Origin: Candidatus Aenigmatarchaeota archaeon
Lineage (GTDB): Archaea > Aenigmatarchaeota > Aenigmatarchaeia > QMZS01
NCBI GenBank assembly: GCA_003663295.1
Contig: QMZS01000013.1
Location: 1-15,838, forward strand
Reading direction: 5' to 3'
Length of the DNA stretch: 15,838 nucleotides
Every line of letters starts with the position of its first letter. The stretch's first letter is position 1. Positions 1-6,897 of the stretch are shown in pieces. The translations under genes and the position numbers were made by a program. The notes below the pieces were generated by a model, which saw only the letters and a program-made list of their open reading frames with translations, had not been told where the DNA came from and searched no databases.

Positions 1-296
1 TTCACTGACATTTTCACTTCATCATTTGAACATCTTCCACAACTCTCAAGTATATCAAGTTGTTTTTTTAATAACTTTTCTCTTTCCTTTCGTTTAATCT
101 TCTCAATAATCACTTCTGGAATAATAAGCTTACCTCTTCCATCGCAAAATATACAATCTTCTATTTCAGTATGTCCTTTATATGAATTAGTTTCTTTGCC
201 TGTTCCATTACAGTAAGGACACACAAAAATACCTTTCTCTTCATCTTTCTCCCTTTTTTCTTTCAATTTATCCATAATTGATTTTTCTCTATTCAT
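1..296 (-). CDS. DnaJ-type zinc-finger small protein, C-terminus cut by window edge
   Basis: This open frame runs from an ATG at 296 to the left edge without a stop, so only the first 98 residues are visible. Two CxxCxGxG motifs are present, CPYCNGTG at residues 26-33 and CIFCDGRG at 48-55. This is the pattern of the DnaJ cysteine-rich zinc-binding domain. A further CGRC lies at 86-89. No J-domain precedes the zinc finger: the N-terminus is a short, charged, probably helical stretch, and a Lys/Glu-rich helix follows the second motif. It is therefore not DnaJ itself but a protein that borrowed the zinc-finger fold. Such motifs bind unfolded protein or nucleic acid, and the sequence does not say which applies here. 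An in-frame stop 30 bases before the ATG, with no other ATG between, fixes the start. Confidence 0.75.
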   Translation of the reverse strand, partial: MNREKSIMDKLKEKREKDEEKGIFVCPYCNGTGKETNSYKGHTEIEDCIFCDGRGKLIIPEVIIEKIKRKEREKLLKKQLDILESCGRCSNDEVKMSV

Positions 297-392
297 TTTC
301 TTTCCATATTTTTCTTTAAGTGCTTCTCATATCATCAAAGCGGTGTGTCTCTTTCCTTAAATTAACTTACAAATATTATTATAAATACTTTT

Positions 393-620
393 CTATATCT
401 TGTTATAATCTTTGTTTTCTTTTTCTATAAAATCATAGATTATTTTTATTATCAATCTCTTCAAGGTTAGATCGTGCTTCAGAGTATAAAATTTAAGATA
501 ATTTTTTAGGTATATAGGGATATTTACTAATAGTTGGTCTTCTCCTATAGTTTTTTCGTATTTTTTGCCTGTATTTATATATTCAACTATTTGTTTTTTA
601 TTTTCTTCTTTTTCTTCCAT
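393..620 (-). CDS. Small probable ribbon-helix-helix DNA-binding protein (75 aa)
   Basis: The protein has 75 residues: a charged N-terminal half, a short beta-like segment (LLVNIPIYLKNYLKFY, about residues 30-45), then two predicted helices ending in IIKIIYDFIEKEN. A strand followed by two helices fits an Arc/CopG-type ribbon-helix-helix fold, in which a dimer inserts the paired strands into the DNA major groove. The match is by pattern only and is weaker than for the RHH gene at 14239. It is transcribed divergently from the gene at 649 across only 28 bases, which would suit an autoregulator of both units. The ATG at 620 lies about 25 bases after a TATA-like stretch read on the minus strand, so the mRNA is probably leaderless. 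The zinc-finger gene lies downstream on the same strand, separated by 96 bases. Confidence 0.6.
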   Translation of the reverse strand: MEEKEENKKQIVEYINTGKKYEKTIGEDQLLVNIPIYLKNYLKFYTLKHDLTLKRLIIKIIYDFIEKENKDYNKI

Positions 621-648
621 ATATATTAATATTTATTTATAGTAATAT
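621..648. promoter_or_regulatory. Overlapping divergent leaderless promoters
   Basis: These 28 bases are entirely A/T and separate start codons at 620 (minus) and 649 (plus). The plus-strand TATA-like TATATATT begins right at 621 and is centred about 24 bases before the ATG at 649. The minus-strand TATA-like ATATATTA (rc of 643-650) is centred about 25 bases before the start at 620 and overlaps the plus gene's ATG. Each promoter thus occupies the other gene's start region. The minus-strand sequence ATATTACTATA (638-648) recurs exactly at 4387-4397 in the promoter of another possible RHH gene. Confidence 0.55.
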
Positions 649-756
649 ATGGTAATAGAACCAATGTCGGCTGCAATGTTCTTAATAATCGGTATAATTA
701 TAGGTTATCTCCTTAATTCTCACATTCAATTTGAAAAAAGAAATAAAGATAAATAA
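649..756 (+). CDS. 35-residue single-TM peptide
   Basis: ATG at 649 opens a 35-codon frame ending TAA at 756. It reads MVIEPMSAAM, then a hydrophobic stretch FLIIGIIIGYLLN, then a charged tail HIQFEKRNKDK. This is a single membrane-spanning segment with a short positive cytoplasmic tail. It is probably real because its ATG sits about 24 bases after a TATA-like box, and because the next gene starts only two bases after its stop, implying coupled translation. The function is unknown. Small one-TM subunits are common in membrane complexes of viruses and secretion machines. Confidence 0.55.
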   Translation: MVIEPMSAAMFLIIGIIIGYLLNSHIQFEKRNKDK

Positions 757-757
757 G

Positions 758-973
758 ATGATAAATTACAAACGATGTTGGGAAGACGGGGATAAAAACC
801 AATTAGTTTTATCAGTAGGATTTTTAATTGTGGTAATAGGATGTTTGTATTTAATATATATAGGTTTACAGGTAATCCTAAATATTATTATAGTTTTTTT
901 TGCTTTGATTGGTGTTTATATTACTGGATTAAATTATATAGAATCTTGTCCTGAAATTGAAGAAAATGATTGA
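758..973 (+). CDS. Small two-TM membrane protein (71 aa)
   Basis: I placed the start at the ATG at 758, one base after the preceding stop. A longer frame from a TTG at 731 exists but overlaps the previous gene. The product has a hydrophilic N-terminus (MINYKRCWEDGDKNQ), then two hydrophobic segments at about residues 17-34 and 37-60 with almost no loop between them, and an acidic tail (CPEIEEND). It should form a membrane hairpin. No family was recognised. It lies between a 35-residue TM peptide and a 93-residue basic protein. The stop at 971-973 overlaps the next gene's ATG at 966, so the three genes look like one translation-coupled operon. Confidence 0.65.
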   Translation: MINYKRCWEDGDKNQLVLSVGFLIVVIGCLYLIYIGLQVILNIIIVFFALIGVYITGLNYIESCPEIEEND

Positions 974-1247
974 TAGACGAGAGAAAGTTAACAGTTTAGA
1001 GGTAATGGAAATTGAAAGAATAGATAAACTCTTAAATAATAACCTATTAAATTTTTTAGAACTAATCAAAAAATCCAATAAAAATCCAGAAGATATAAAT
1101 CTAAAAAATCGCCTGAGAAAAACCCGCCAAAACAGGAATAAATTGAAAAAAAAGAGAAGATACATTCGGCAGGGGAAATTAAAATTAAATAATAAAACTC
1201 TGGAATGGGAAAGAACTGATATTTGTGTTGATGGTGAAAAAAAATGA
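966..1247 (+). CDS. Small highly basic helical protein (93 aa)
   Basis: The ATG at 966 overlaps the stop of the preceding gene by eight bases, a typical translational-coupling arrangement. A TTG at 957 would add three residues and is less likely. The 93-residue product is mostly Lys, Arg, Asn, Glu and Leu, with a helical N-terminal half (about residues 13-40) and a very basic central stretch (KTRQNRNKLKKKRRYIRQ). No signal peptide, membrane segment or recognised domain is present. The basic stretch would suit binding to nucleic acid or to membrane phospholipid, but this is inference from composition only. Its position between membrane-protein genes suggests a cytoplasmic partner of a membrane assembly. 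Confidence 0.6.
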   Translation: MIDRREKVNSLEVMEIERIDKLLNNNLLNFLELIKKSNKNPEDINLKNRLRKTRQNRNKLKKKRRYIRQGKLKLNNKTLEWERTDICVDGEKK

Positions 1248-1291
1248 AAGTAGTTCTTATATATTTATTTATTTTATTATTATGTTTGTAA
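1244..1291 (+). CDS. Possible 15-residue hydrophobic peptide
   Basis: ATG at 1244 overlaps the preceding TGA as ATGA and opens MKVVLIYLFILLLCL before a TAA at 1291. The peptide is one hydrophobic segment, like a miniature TM protein or an isolated signal peptide. The ATGA junction and its place in a run of small TM genes argue for translation. Its tiny size means chance is a serious alternative. The same bases also carry a TATA-like CTTATATATT that could serve the next gene. Confidence 0.25.
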   Translation: MKVVLIYLFILLLCL

Positions 1292-1313
1292 AATATTTGT
1301 CGGTTTTTAAAAT

Positions 1314-2903
1314 ATGATACCAAAATCTTTATTATTTAGTTTTATATTTTTTAGTTTACTATTACCTATTACTTTCGGGGAAATTCTTGAGATAGAACCA
1401 GAAACATTTAATTTGACTATGAATTTATCATCATCAGAAGATTTTAGTTTTCGCATAGTACATTCAAATGAAAGTATAAATTTATCAACTCCTATTGATA
1501 TATATTACAAAGGCATCATTCCAGTTTATTTTGACAAAAACAATTTTACTTTAATTACTTCTCAGAATATTTTTGTCAATACTTCAGTTAATTCAAATTT
1601 ATTTCGGGCTGATAATTATAAAGGAATGATTTTCGTTCATACTCAAAACGAAACCTATGAATTACCTGTTTATATCAACATTCTGCCAACAACATTATAT
1701 GAATTAGAAAATAATGCAACAAATATGAGTTTAGACCAGGGGGATGTTGGAGTTTTCTATTTAAATGTTTCCAACAAAGGAAATACAGAAATTTTATTGC
1801 CAATACAAAAACCTGAAACTGAAATCATTTTTAATGTCCCAGAAACAGTAATAATTCCTGTTGGAATGAATTTATCAATTCCTGTTTTTTATAAAATCCC
1901 AGCTAATTTTTCTTCTGGAATACACGAACTTACTTTTTTTGTTGGTGAGAAATCTTATTTTTTGAATTTGACTGTTATAGATAAAATATCTCCTGAAATA
2001 AGTTTTGATGAAAATCTGCCAAAAGAACTTTATGTGTTTAATACAATTAATTTTGAAGATTATATTACTTGTTCTGATAATGAAAATGTTTCATCTTTTG
2101 TTTATAAAATCGGCAATGAAACAAGAAATATTACAGACTCATTTTACTTTGATAAAATTGATTCTTATGAGTTTAACTTTGTTTGTATAGATAACTATGC
2201 AAATGAAGTTCAGACAACTAAAAAAATAGATATTATTCCTGTTGAAATAAAAAACCTTAAGACCGAAATAAAAATACCAAAAAAGAAAAAAGGTGAATTA
2301 ATTAATTTAAAATTATTTACCACTTCGAGCAAACTTAAAACCAAAATTAAAATAGTTGATTTTAATTCAACAGGTGACATGAATTTGGTAATAAAATCAG
2401 GAGATAAGTCTATGTATCTTGAACCTAATTTAAATAATTCACTTGAATTTACTACAGATGGGGATGTGATTTTACAGTTAAGTGATTTTGAGAATGAGGG
2501 AAATTACAAAGGTGTTATTACATTTGATTATGGTGGATATATTGATGTAAATAATTTTAAAATCAAATTTGAGGGTGAAATTGGTGATTATTCTGTTCGT
2601 GACCCTTTTAATTTATCTGTTTATGATTCTGTTTTAAATTGTCGTGGAGTTGATCTGGGAACAGGTTCTAAAGTTGTTTGCGATGGTTTAGAATTTCCTT
2701 CTGATATAGACCAAGACACTTATTTCATTCCAAGAACTCAAAACCAGATGGAGATTCAGGAAAAATTATGCCAGGAGCGGGTGGATAATGAAATTGTTCA
2801 TACTAATTTTTATAAATATATATTATGGGTTTTAGGGGTTATTATATTAATTATAGTGGTTGTATTCTTTTTAATAAAAGCTAAGGCTTCTTATCATGAC
2901 TAA
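1314..2903 (+). CDS. Large exported surface glycoprotein with C-terminal TM anchor (529 aa)
   Basis: The N-terminus MIPKSLLFSFIFFSLLLPITFG is a clear signal peptide, probably cleaved near residue 22. The long extracellular part is rich in beta-like segments and carries at least 15 N-x-S/T sequons (for example NLT, NES, NFT, NTS, NET, NAT), as expected for an N-glycosylated archaeal surface protein. A stretch around residues 225-310 looks like an immunoglobulin or cadherin-like beta-sandwich with a disulfide pair. A single TM segment (YILWVLGVIILIIVVVFFLI) and a short cytoplasmic tail close the protein. No enzyme motif was seen. It resembles S-layer, adhesin or viral spike proteins in architecture only. 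Unlike the proteins at 8664-14205 it has few cysteines. The next gene begins three bases after its stop, so the two are probably co-transcribed. It is the largest complete protein in the window. Confidence 0.8.
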   Translation: MIPKSLLFSFIFFSLLLPITFGEILEIEPETFNLTMNLSSSEDFSFRIVHSNESINLSTPIDIYYKGIIPVYFDKNNFTLITSQNIFVNTSVNSNLFRADNYKGMIFVHTQNETYELPVYINILPTTLYELENNATNMSLDQGDVGVFYLNVSNKGNTEILLPIQKPETEIIFNVPETVIIPVGMNLSIPVFYKIPANFSSGIHELTFFVGEKSYFLNLTVIDKISPEISFDENLPKELYVFNTINFEDYITCSDNENVSSFVYKIGNETRNITDSFYFDKIDSYEFNFVCIDNYANEVQTTKKIDIIPVEIKNLKTEIKIPKKKKGELINLKLFTTSSKLKTKIKIVDFNSTGDMNLVIKSGDKSMYLEPNLNNSLEFTTDGDVILQLSDFENEGNYKGVITFDYGGYIDVNNFKIKFEGEIGDYSVRDPFNLSVYDSVLNCRGVDLGTGSKVVCDGLEFPSDIDQDTYFIPRTQNQMEIQEKLCQERVDNEIVHTNFYKYILWVLGVIILIIVVVFFLIKAKASYHD

Positions 2904-2906
2904 AAT

Positions 2907-3383
2907 ATGAGAATATTTAATAAAAAATATGGGGATAGAACAGAAGACTATTTTTTAAGTCTTGACACTGGGGTTAAAGGTTGGTTTGTAAAAACAATAA
3001 ATGACCCATTGCATGAAAAAGAAATGAGTGTTGTTTGGGAAAGTTTTGGTTTAATGGGGATACAGCATAGGATAGACAGAGTTCCAATAGATGGATTAAT
3101 TACAATCAGCCCTGGAATTATGAATAATGAAAGAACTTATCATGTTTTAATAGCTGGTTCATTAGGAGAATCAAAATTATTGGATTGTGTTTCAGGAAAT
3201 TTAGTTAAACAAAACAAAAAATTAAGTGAAGATTTGAAAGAAAAAAAGCTTGAGTTAAATATGAATCAATCAACAAAAAAAGTAAGTGAGCTTGGAGTTG
3301 ATAAAGCTTTTTTAGATAGATATCTTGAGTATAAAAAAGCATTTGAAAAACAAGTAAAAAAAGATGAGGTGGAAGATGAGTGA
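2907..3383 (+). CDS. Hypothetical cytoplasmic protein, beta-rich N-domain plus helical tail (158 aa)
   Basis: No family was recognised. Residues 1-100 look like a compact alpha/beta domain, with strands suggested at GWFVKTIND, MSVVWESFG and LITISPGIM and an acidic/hydrophobic turn between them. Residues 100-158 are a Lys/Glu-rich, probably coiled-coil helix. No signal peptide or membrane segment is present, so it should act in the cytoplasm. The gene starts three bases after the surface glycoprotein gene and ends by overlapping the next gene. That places it in one transcript with a membrane-anchored surface protein and a coiled-coil zinc-ribbon protein. Its helical tail could pair with the coiled coil of the following protein, which is inference from shared predicted structure and adjacency. 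Confidence 0.7.
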   Translation: MRIFNKKYGDRTEDYFLSLDTGVKGWFVKTINDPLHEKEMSVVWESFGLMGIQHRIDRVPIDGLITISPGIMNNERTYHVLIAGSLGESKLLDCVSGNLVKQNKKLSEDLKEKKLELNMNQSTKKVSELGVDKAFLDRYLEYKKAFEKQVKKDEVEDE

Positions 3384-4347
3384 TATAGAAGATTTGATCA
3401 GAGTGGATGAAGTATATGATATGACAGAAGAGGATACAAAATCTAAAAATATTCAGGAAAAATTAGAATTTTTAACAGGCAATATTGTGAATCACCTTGT
3501 AAAAAATGAAACTTTTGATTTGGGGGATGTTGTTGAAACAATAGATAAATGGGAGAAAGAAGGTTTTAGAGGTTTTAATTCAGAATATTGGACTAAAGAA
3601 GGTTTAAGCATTGCACTTGGTTTTATTTCAAGTATGGAAAAAACAGAGCATGATATTGGAAATTTTGCTGATATGATTAACAAACTAAAAAAAATGAAAG
3701 GGTTTGATGACCATCTTTTAGAATTGCTTAAGGTTTCTCCACCGTTGAATGAAATATTTTATTGTAACAAGCAGATTGTAATTAATAATGTAGATTATAT
3801 TCTAAGGTTTGCGATTGTGTTCAGAATTTTTAAAATTTTTTTCAATAAATTTAGAATGAAAATGGAAGAGGCTAAAAATTATAGATTAAATTTTATTGAA
3901 CTTCGGGATAAAGTTTTGGATTTGGTAGAAGAAAATAAAATTTTAAAAGATGAAATTAAGATATTAAAAGATGTTTCTGCTGAGAAAGAAAAACTTGAAT
4001 TGAAATTAAGTAAACAGGATGATGAAATAGATAGATTAAAAAAAGAATTGAAAGAAGCTAAGAAAAGTGATGTGGAAAAAAGGCAAGATGTTGCTGATGA
4101 GAAAACTGAAGAGGAACCTAAAATTATAATACCACAGATTATTGAAGAAAAAAAAGAATTAACTCTTGAAGAAATAATAGCTAAGGGTATTAAAGAGGGT
4201 TGGGTTGTTATAAAAGGTGGTGTAAACCAATTTAGATGTTTTAGATGCGGTTATGTATGGTTGCCTAAAAATAAAAAATTAGATAGAGTTCCTAAAGTGT
4301 GTCCTGAGTGCAATGCCCGTAATTGGAATAAATTAAAAAAACAATAA
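3376..4347 (+). CDS. Coiled-coil protein with C-terminal zinc ribbon (323 aa)
   Basis: I chose the ATG at 3376, not the in-frame ATG at 3364, because GAGGTGG at 3366-3372 is a good Shine-Dalgarno sequence a few bases upstream of 3376. The start overlaps the previous gene's stop. The N-terminal 150 residues are mostly helical and acidic. Residues about 165-235 are a long Lys/Glu/Leu heptad-rich coiled coil (KILKDEIKILKDV, KLELKLSKQDDEIDRLKKEL). A charged linker follows. The C-terminus holds a CxxC-x17-CxxC zinc ribbon (C288, C291, C309, C312), with the form FRCGYVW...PKVCPECNARNWN. This ribbon type occurs in many archaeal nucleic-acid-binding or regulatory proteins. The protein is probably a cytoplasmic dimer with a zinc-ribbon head. 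Its role is unknown. No DNA-recognition helix is obvious. Confidence 0.75.
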   Translation: MSDIEDLIRVDEVYDMTEEDTKSKNIQEKLEFLTGNIVNHLVKNETFDLGDVVETIDKWEKEGFRGFNSEYWTKEGLSIALGFISSMEKTEHDIGNFADMINKLKKMKGFDDHLLELLKVSPPLNEIFYCNKQIVINNVDYILRFAIVFRIFKIFFNKFRMKMEEAKNYRLNFIELRDKVLDLVEENKILKDEIKILKDVSAEKEKLELKLSKQDDEIDRLKKELKEAKKSDVEKRQDVADEKTEEEPKIIIPQIIEEKKELTLEEIIAKGIKEGWVVIKGGVNQFRCFRCGYVWLPKNKKLDRVPKVCPECNARNWNKLKKQ

Positions 4348-4386
4348 CAACAACGAAAGGTTATGAACATATATTCAAAACCCCAC

Positions 4387-4442
4387 ATATTACTATATAT
4401 TACTTTATATTACTTTATATTACTTTATATAAAATATATTAT
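4387..4442 (+). promoter_or_regulatory. TATA-rich promoter built from 10-bp tandem repeats
   Basis: Four 10-bp units fill 4391-4430: TACTATATAT once, then TACTTTATAT three times. The copy at 4411-4420 puts a TATA-like TTTATATT about 25 bases before the ATG at 4443, which fits a leaderless start. The units repeat once per helical turn, so identical bases lie on one face of the DNA. That is the usual geometry for cooperative binding by a small regulator, such as a ribbon-helix-helix array. Confidence 0.6.
4391..4430 (+). repeat. Tandem repeat, four 10-bp units
   Basis: The units are TACTATATAT followed by three exact TACTTTATAT copies. The repeat lies wholly in the promoter of the gene at 4443. 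Each unit contains a potential TATA box, so copy-number change would alter both operator number and TATA position. Confidence 0.85.
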
Positions 4443-4739
4443 ATGGTACTAATAGGTATATATCCTATAGAAAAAACCAAAGGAAAATCATTTAAGACTC
4501 CTGACAATGCAAAAAGTATTAAAATAAATATTACTAAAGAAGAATTTAATGATATAAAAAAGAAAAGTTCCTCAGAATTAAAGGGATTTGTAATCAAATT
4601 ATTAAAAACCAATAAAATAAACCCAAAAATTATCGAACATTACAAAGAATGGCAGTTTTGGGTGCATTATTATACAGTTACTAAAAAAAAGAAACTCATT
4701 GGGAGAGTTGGTTCTTTTAGAGGAAGGGTTATTTTTTAA
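4443..4739 (+). CDS. Small possible ribbon-helix-helix protein (98 aa)
   Basis: No family was recognised with certainty. Residues about 23-52 read as a strand (SIKINIT) followed by two helices (KEEFNDIKKKSSSELKGFVIKLLKT). This resembles the core of ribbon-helix-helix regulators, although the usual G/P turn between helices is not clear. The C-terminal half is aromatic and basic (EWQFWVHYYTVTKKKK). The start is supported by the TATA-repeat promoter about 25 bases upstream. The protein would be a natural candidate for binding the 10-bp repeats in front of its own gene, and that is inference. It is the first gene of a run with two membrane proteins and an ATPase. Confidence 0.6.
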   Translation: MVLIGIYPIEKTKGKSFKTPDNAKSIKINITKEEFNDIKKKSSSELKGFVIKLLKTNKINPKIIEHYKEWQFWVHYYTVTKKKKLIGRVGSFRGRVIF

Positions 4740-4759
4740 TTAATAAATAATTATTATTT

Positions 4760-4939
4760 ATGGCAGAACTAACTTCTTTAATCATCACTTATTATTGGGT
4801 CTTATTTGTTTCCACAATAGTAGTCTCTTCTCTGATTTCAATGAGTCTTACAAAAAAACCATTTTACATTTTGTTAGGTAACCTGCTCGGCAGTATTATT
4901 TTGTTGTTATTTACCTCTTTTTTTGTAGGGCTTTTCTAA
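4760..4939 (+). CDS. Small two-TM membrane protein (59 aa)
   Basis: ATG at 4760 opens 59 codons ending in TAA at 4939, one base before the next ATG. The product has two hydrophobic segments, about residues 7-30 (LIITYYWVLFVSTIVVSSL) and 36-59 (YILLGNLLGSIILLLFTSFF). They are joined by a short turn containing TKKP, giving a membrane hairpin with both ends on the same side. The tight junction with the following 2-TM protein and the hydrophobic periodicity support it as real despite its size. The function is unknown. It is probably a small subunit of the membrane complex served by the downstream ATPase. Confidence 0.7.
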   Translation: MAELTSLIITYYWVLFVSTIVVSSLISMSLTKKPFYILLGNLLGSIILLLFTSFFVGLF

Positions 4940-4940
4940 A

Positions 4941-5591
4941 ATGGAAAAAGAATTAATGGTTTTGTATGGCGGAATAATTGGAGTTATAATAATTGGAATT
5001 ATAATGTGGCTTTTTAAGATAACCATTACTTTACTTCAGGTTGGTATTATCTTGTTTTTGATTGCAATGATTGCAGTTGCTTTTTTTGCAAAAGAAATAT
5101 ATGAAAAAAATAAACTAACCGCATATAATTCAAAAGATGAAATGGTTATTGCAAGAGACCATGCTGTAAAGTTTTGGGCAGAAAAAACAAATGGTGAAAT
5201 TATCTCAGATGTTTGGTACAATAGGAAATATTTTCATCCATTTTATTTATATTGTTTTTTGATGAGAAAAGTAAGGGCTTTAGAGTCTGACAAAAATAAG
5301 GAGGTCTGGATAATCGTTAGTATTGAAAAAAAACACCCAAAAATAGTTTCAGTTACTGATGAAGTGCAGGTTGCAGAAAATGTAAGCGAATCTATTGAAA
5401 AAAGAGCTGAGAGAATTTGGAAAGCCTTTAATCCTCATTATTCTGGAACACCAACAGAAGGAATCCGTCCTGAGCAAAGTGATTATCTTTTAAGCAAGAA
5501 AACCCCTGAAAGAAAGGTAAATATATATCATACATCTGAAGAATCAAAAAAACAAAGTATTATGGATAATCCTCCTGAAGAAGATGATTGA
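4941..5591 (+). CDS. Membrane protein with two N-terminal TM helices and a cytoplasmic domain (216 aa)
   Basis: Two hydrophobic helices at about residues 6-25 and 31-50 open the protein. A soluble alpha/beta domain of about 110 residues follows (HAVKFWAEKTNGEI, KEVWIIVSIEKKHPKIVSVTDEV), and the C-terminal tail is disordered, proline-rich and acidic (NPPEEDD). The charge pattern (KEIYEKNK right after the second helix) suggests the soluble part is cytoplasmic. No family was recognised. The ATPase gene begins two bases after this stop, so the two proteins are almost certainly made together. A membrane anchor next to a HerA/VirD4-type ATPase that has no TM segments of its own suggests that this protein docks the motor at the membrane. 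That is inference from adjacency. Confidence 0.75.
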   Translation: MEKELMVLYGGIIGVIIIGIIMWLFKITITLLQVGIILFLIAMIAVAFFAKEIYEKNKLTAYNSKDEMVIARDHAVKFWAEKTNGEIISDVWYNRKYFHPFYLYCFLMRKVRALESDKNKEVWIIVSIEKKHPKIVSVTDEVQVAENVSESIEKRAERIWKAFNPHYSGTPTEGIRPEQSDYLLSKKTPERKVNIYHTSEESKKQSIMDNPPEEDD

Positions 5592-5593
5592 TT

Positions 5594-6895
5594 ATGGAAG
5601 AATGCAATTTTTTTGATTTCAATAAAAAAGTCAAAAAATATACAAAAGGAAATATTCAAACTGTCTTTTCTGAGAAATATGGGTATGAAGAGGAACATAT
5701 AATCCATTCAAAAGATGTGTTGCGGATAGGAAAACAAAAATATGATGTATATCACATGCGTCCTTTTCGCAGAGAAGGGGAATTATTAATGAATATCAAA
5801 AAATCCAGCAGGAAAATGGTTTATGGGATGACAGGATGCGGAAAATCATTTCTTTTTAGGGGGATTATAGATAGATTTATTCGTTCAGGAGGATATGTTA
5901 TCAATCTTTCTGATGTAAAAGGAGAGATGATATCTTCTCTTAATCCAGTTCAAGAAAAATTCAGATTTAATCTTGCAAGGGGTGATAAACCAACAGGACT
6001 TGCTATTAGAGAATATTACCCTGCATATCTTAATAAAAGAAAACCGAAGAACAATATTAAATTAATGCAAATACCTTTGAAGGAAATGACATTGGAAGAT
6101 TTGCAAACCTGCATTACAGGTATAAAAATGAGCGACACACAATTAAATTTATTAGAAAAATGTTTGATAGTTGAGCAGGATAAAAAATATCCTTCCATAA
6201 GAGGATTAATAGATGTTGTAAATAATTCAGATATGTTCTCAGGCACGAAAACCGCATTAATTTTAAGACTGGAAAATCTTGAGGCTTCAGAGGCTGTTGG
6301 GGAAACTTATGAACCAATGGATATTGCTCAGGACTTTAAAGAAAAATATATGGTTTCTTTGAATTTATCGGGATATGCAGGAACTAAAAACCTGACTTCT
6401 TTTTATATTGGATTTTATATAAGAAAATTAATTGAACTGAAGGATTCGGGCAGGATACCAATTTCAAAAAGAGTTTTGGTGGTTCTTGATGAGATGGGTG
6501 ATTTTTGCCCTCCAGACAAAGATTTAGTTTCGAGAACTGAAATTGAAGAATTATTTAGAAAAGGCAGAATTTATAATATTTATATAATAGGGGCAACCCA
6601 GAAAATTAATTTTGTTTCAGATAAGATTTTTGAGCAGTTGGATGGGTGTTTTATGCCAAATATGAGTTATATTGATCTTGAGGATATGAAATATATTATT
6701 AAAAAAAAGATAAGACCTGATTTGTCCCCAAATGCAATCCCACAGGAAGTTCCAAGAATATTGAATAAAAAATTGTGCAAGATAAACAAAGACGGGACAA
6801 GAGATTGGTTTTATGCGGATTTTGTAGGTAGGAAATTTAAGATTTTTACTCCTTATTCCCCTTTATCAGCACATATGGAGGAAAAAGGAACTTGA
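5594..6895 (+). CDS. P-loop ATPase of the HerA/FtsK/VirD4 superfamily (433 aa)
   Basis: The Walker A motif GMTGCGKS occupies residues 78-85 and Walker B VLVVLDE 294-300, with D299 and E300 as the Mg-binding and catalytic acids. DVKGE at 107-111 is the acidic-glycine motif after strand 2 seen in HerA and VirD4 proteins. A conserved-looking FRKGR (R325 possible arginine finger) and GATQK (Q336, sensor) follow Walker B in the order typical of this superfamily. The family's hexamers pump DNA or protein substrates. No TM helix is present, unlike classical VirD4, and the upstream 2-TM protein may replace it. The start is the ATG at 594 bases past 5000, two bases after the previous stop; a TTG at 5588 is less likely. 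It could be a conjugative coupling ATPase, a viral genome-packaging ATPase or a secretion motor. Superfamily assignment is firm, subfamily is not. Confidence 0.88.
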   Translation: MEECNFFDFNKKVKKYTKGNIQTVFSEKYGYEEEHIIHSKDVLRIGKQKYDVYHMRPFRREGELLMNIKKSSRKMVYGMTGCGKSFLFRGIIDRFIRSGGYVINLSDVKGEMISSLNPVQEKFRFNLARGDKPTGLAIREYYPAYLNKRKPKNNIKLMQIPLKEMTLEDLQTCITGIKMSDTQLNLLEKCLIVEQDKKYPSIRGLIDVVNNSDMFSGTKTALILRLENLEASEAVGETYEPMDIAQDFKEKYMVSLNLSGYAGTKNLTSFYIGFYIRKLIELKDSGRIPISKRVLVVLDEMGDFCPPDKDLVSRTEIEELFRKGRIYNIYIIGATQKINFVSDKIFEQLDGCFMPNMSYIDLEDMKYIIKKKIRPDLSPNAIPQEVPRILNKKLCKINKDGTRDWFYADFVGRKFKIFTPYSPLSAHMEEKGT

Positions 6896-6897
6896 AA

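Noticed and set aside
929..1323. Two minus-strand frames of 78 and 85 codons rich in Phe
   Set aside because: Phe-rich composition is the mirror of Lys/Asn-rich coding on the plus strand; the plus genes have coupled starts.
4391..4430. CRISPR array
   Set aside because: Units are 10 bp and directly adjacent, without spacers, and no cas gene is nearby.
5594..6895. Firm call of a viral packaging ATPase or a VirD4 coupling protein
   Set aside because: Motifs fix the superfamily only; no capsid, portal, relaxase or VirB4 gene was recognised to choose between them.
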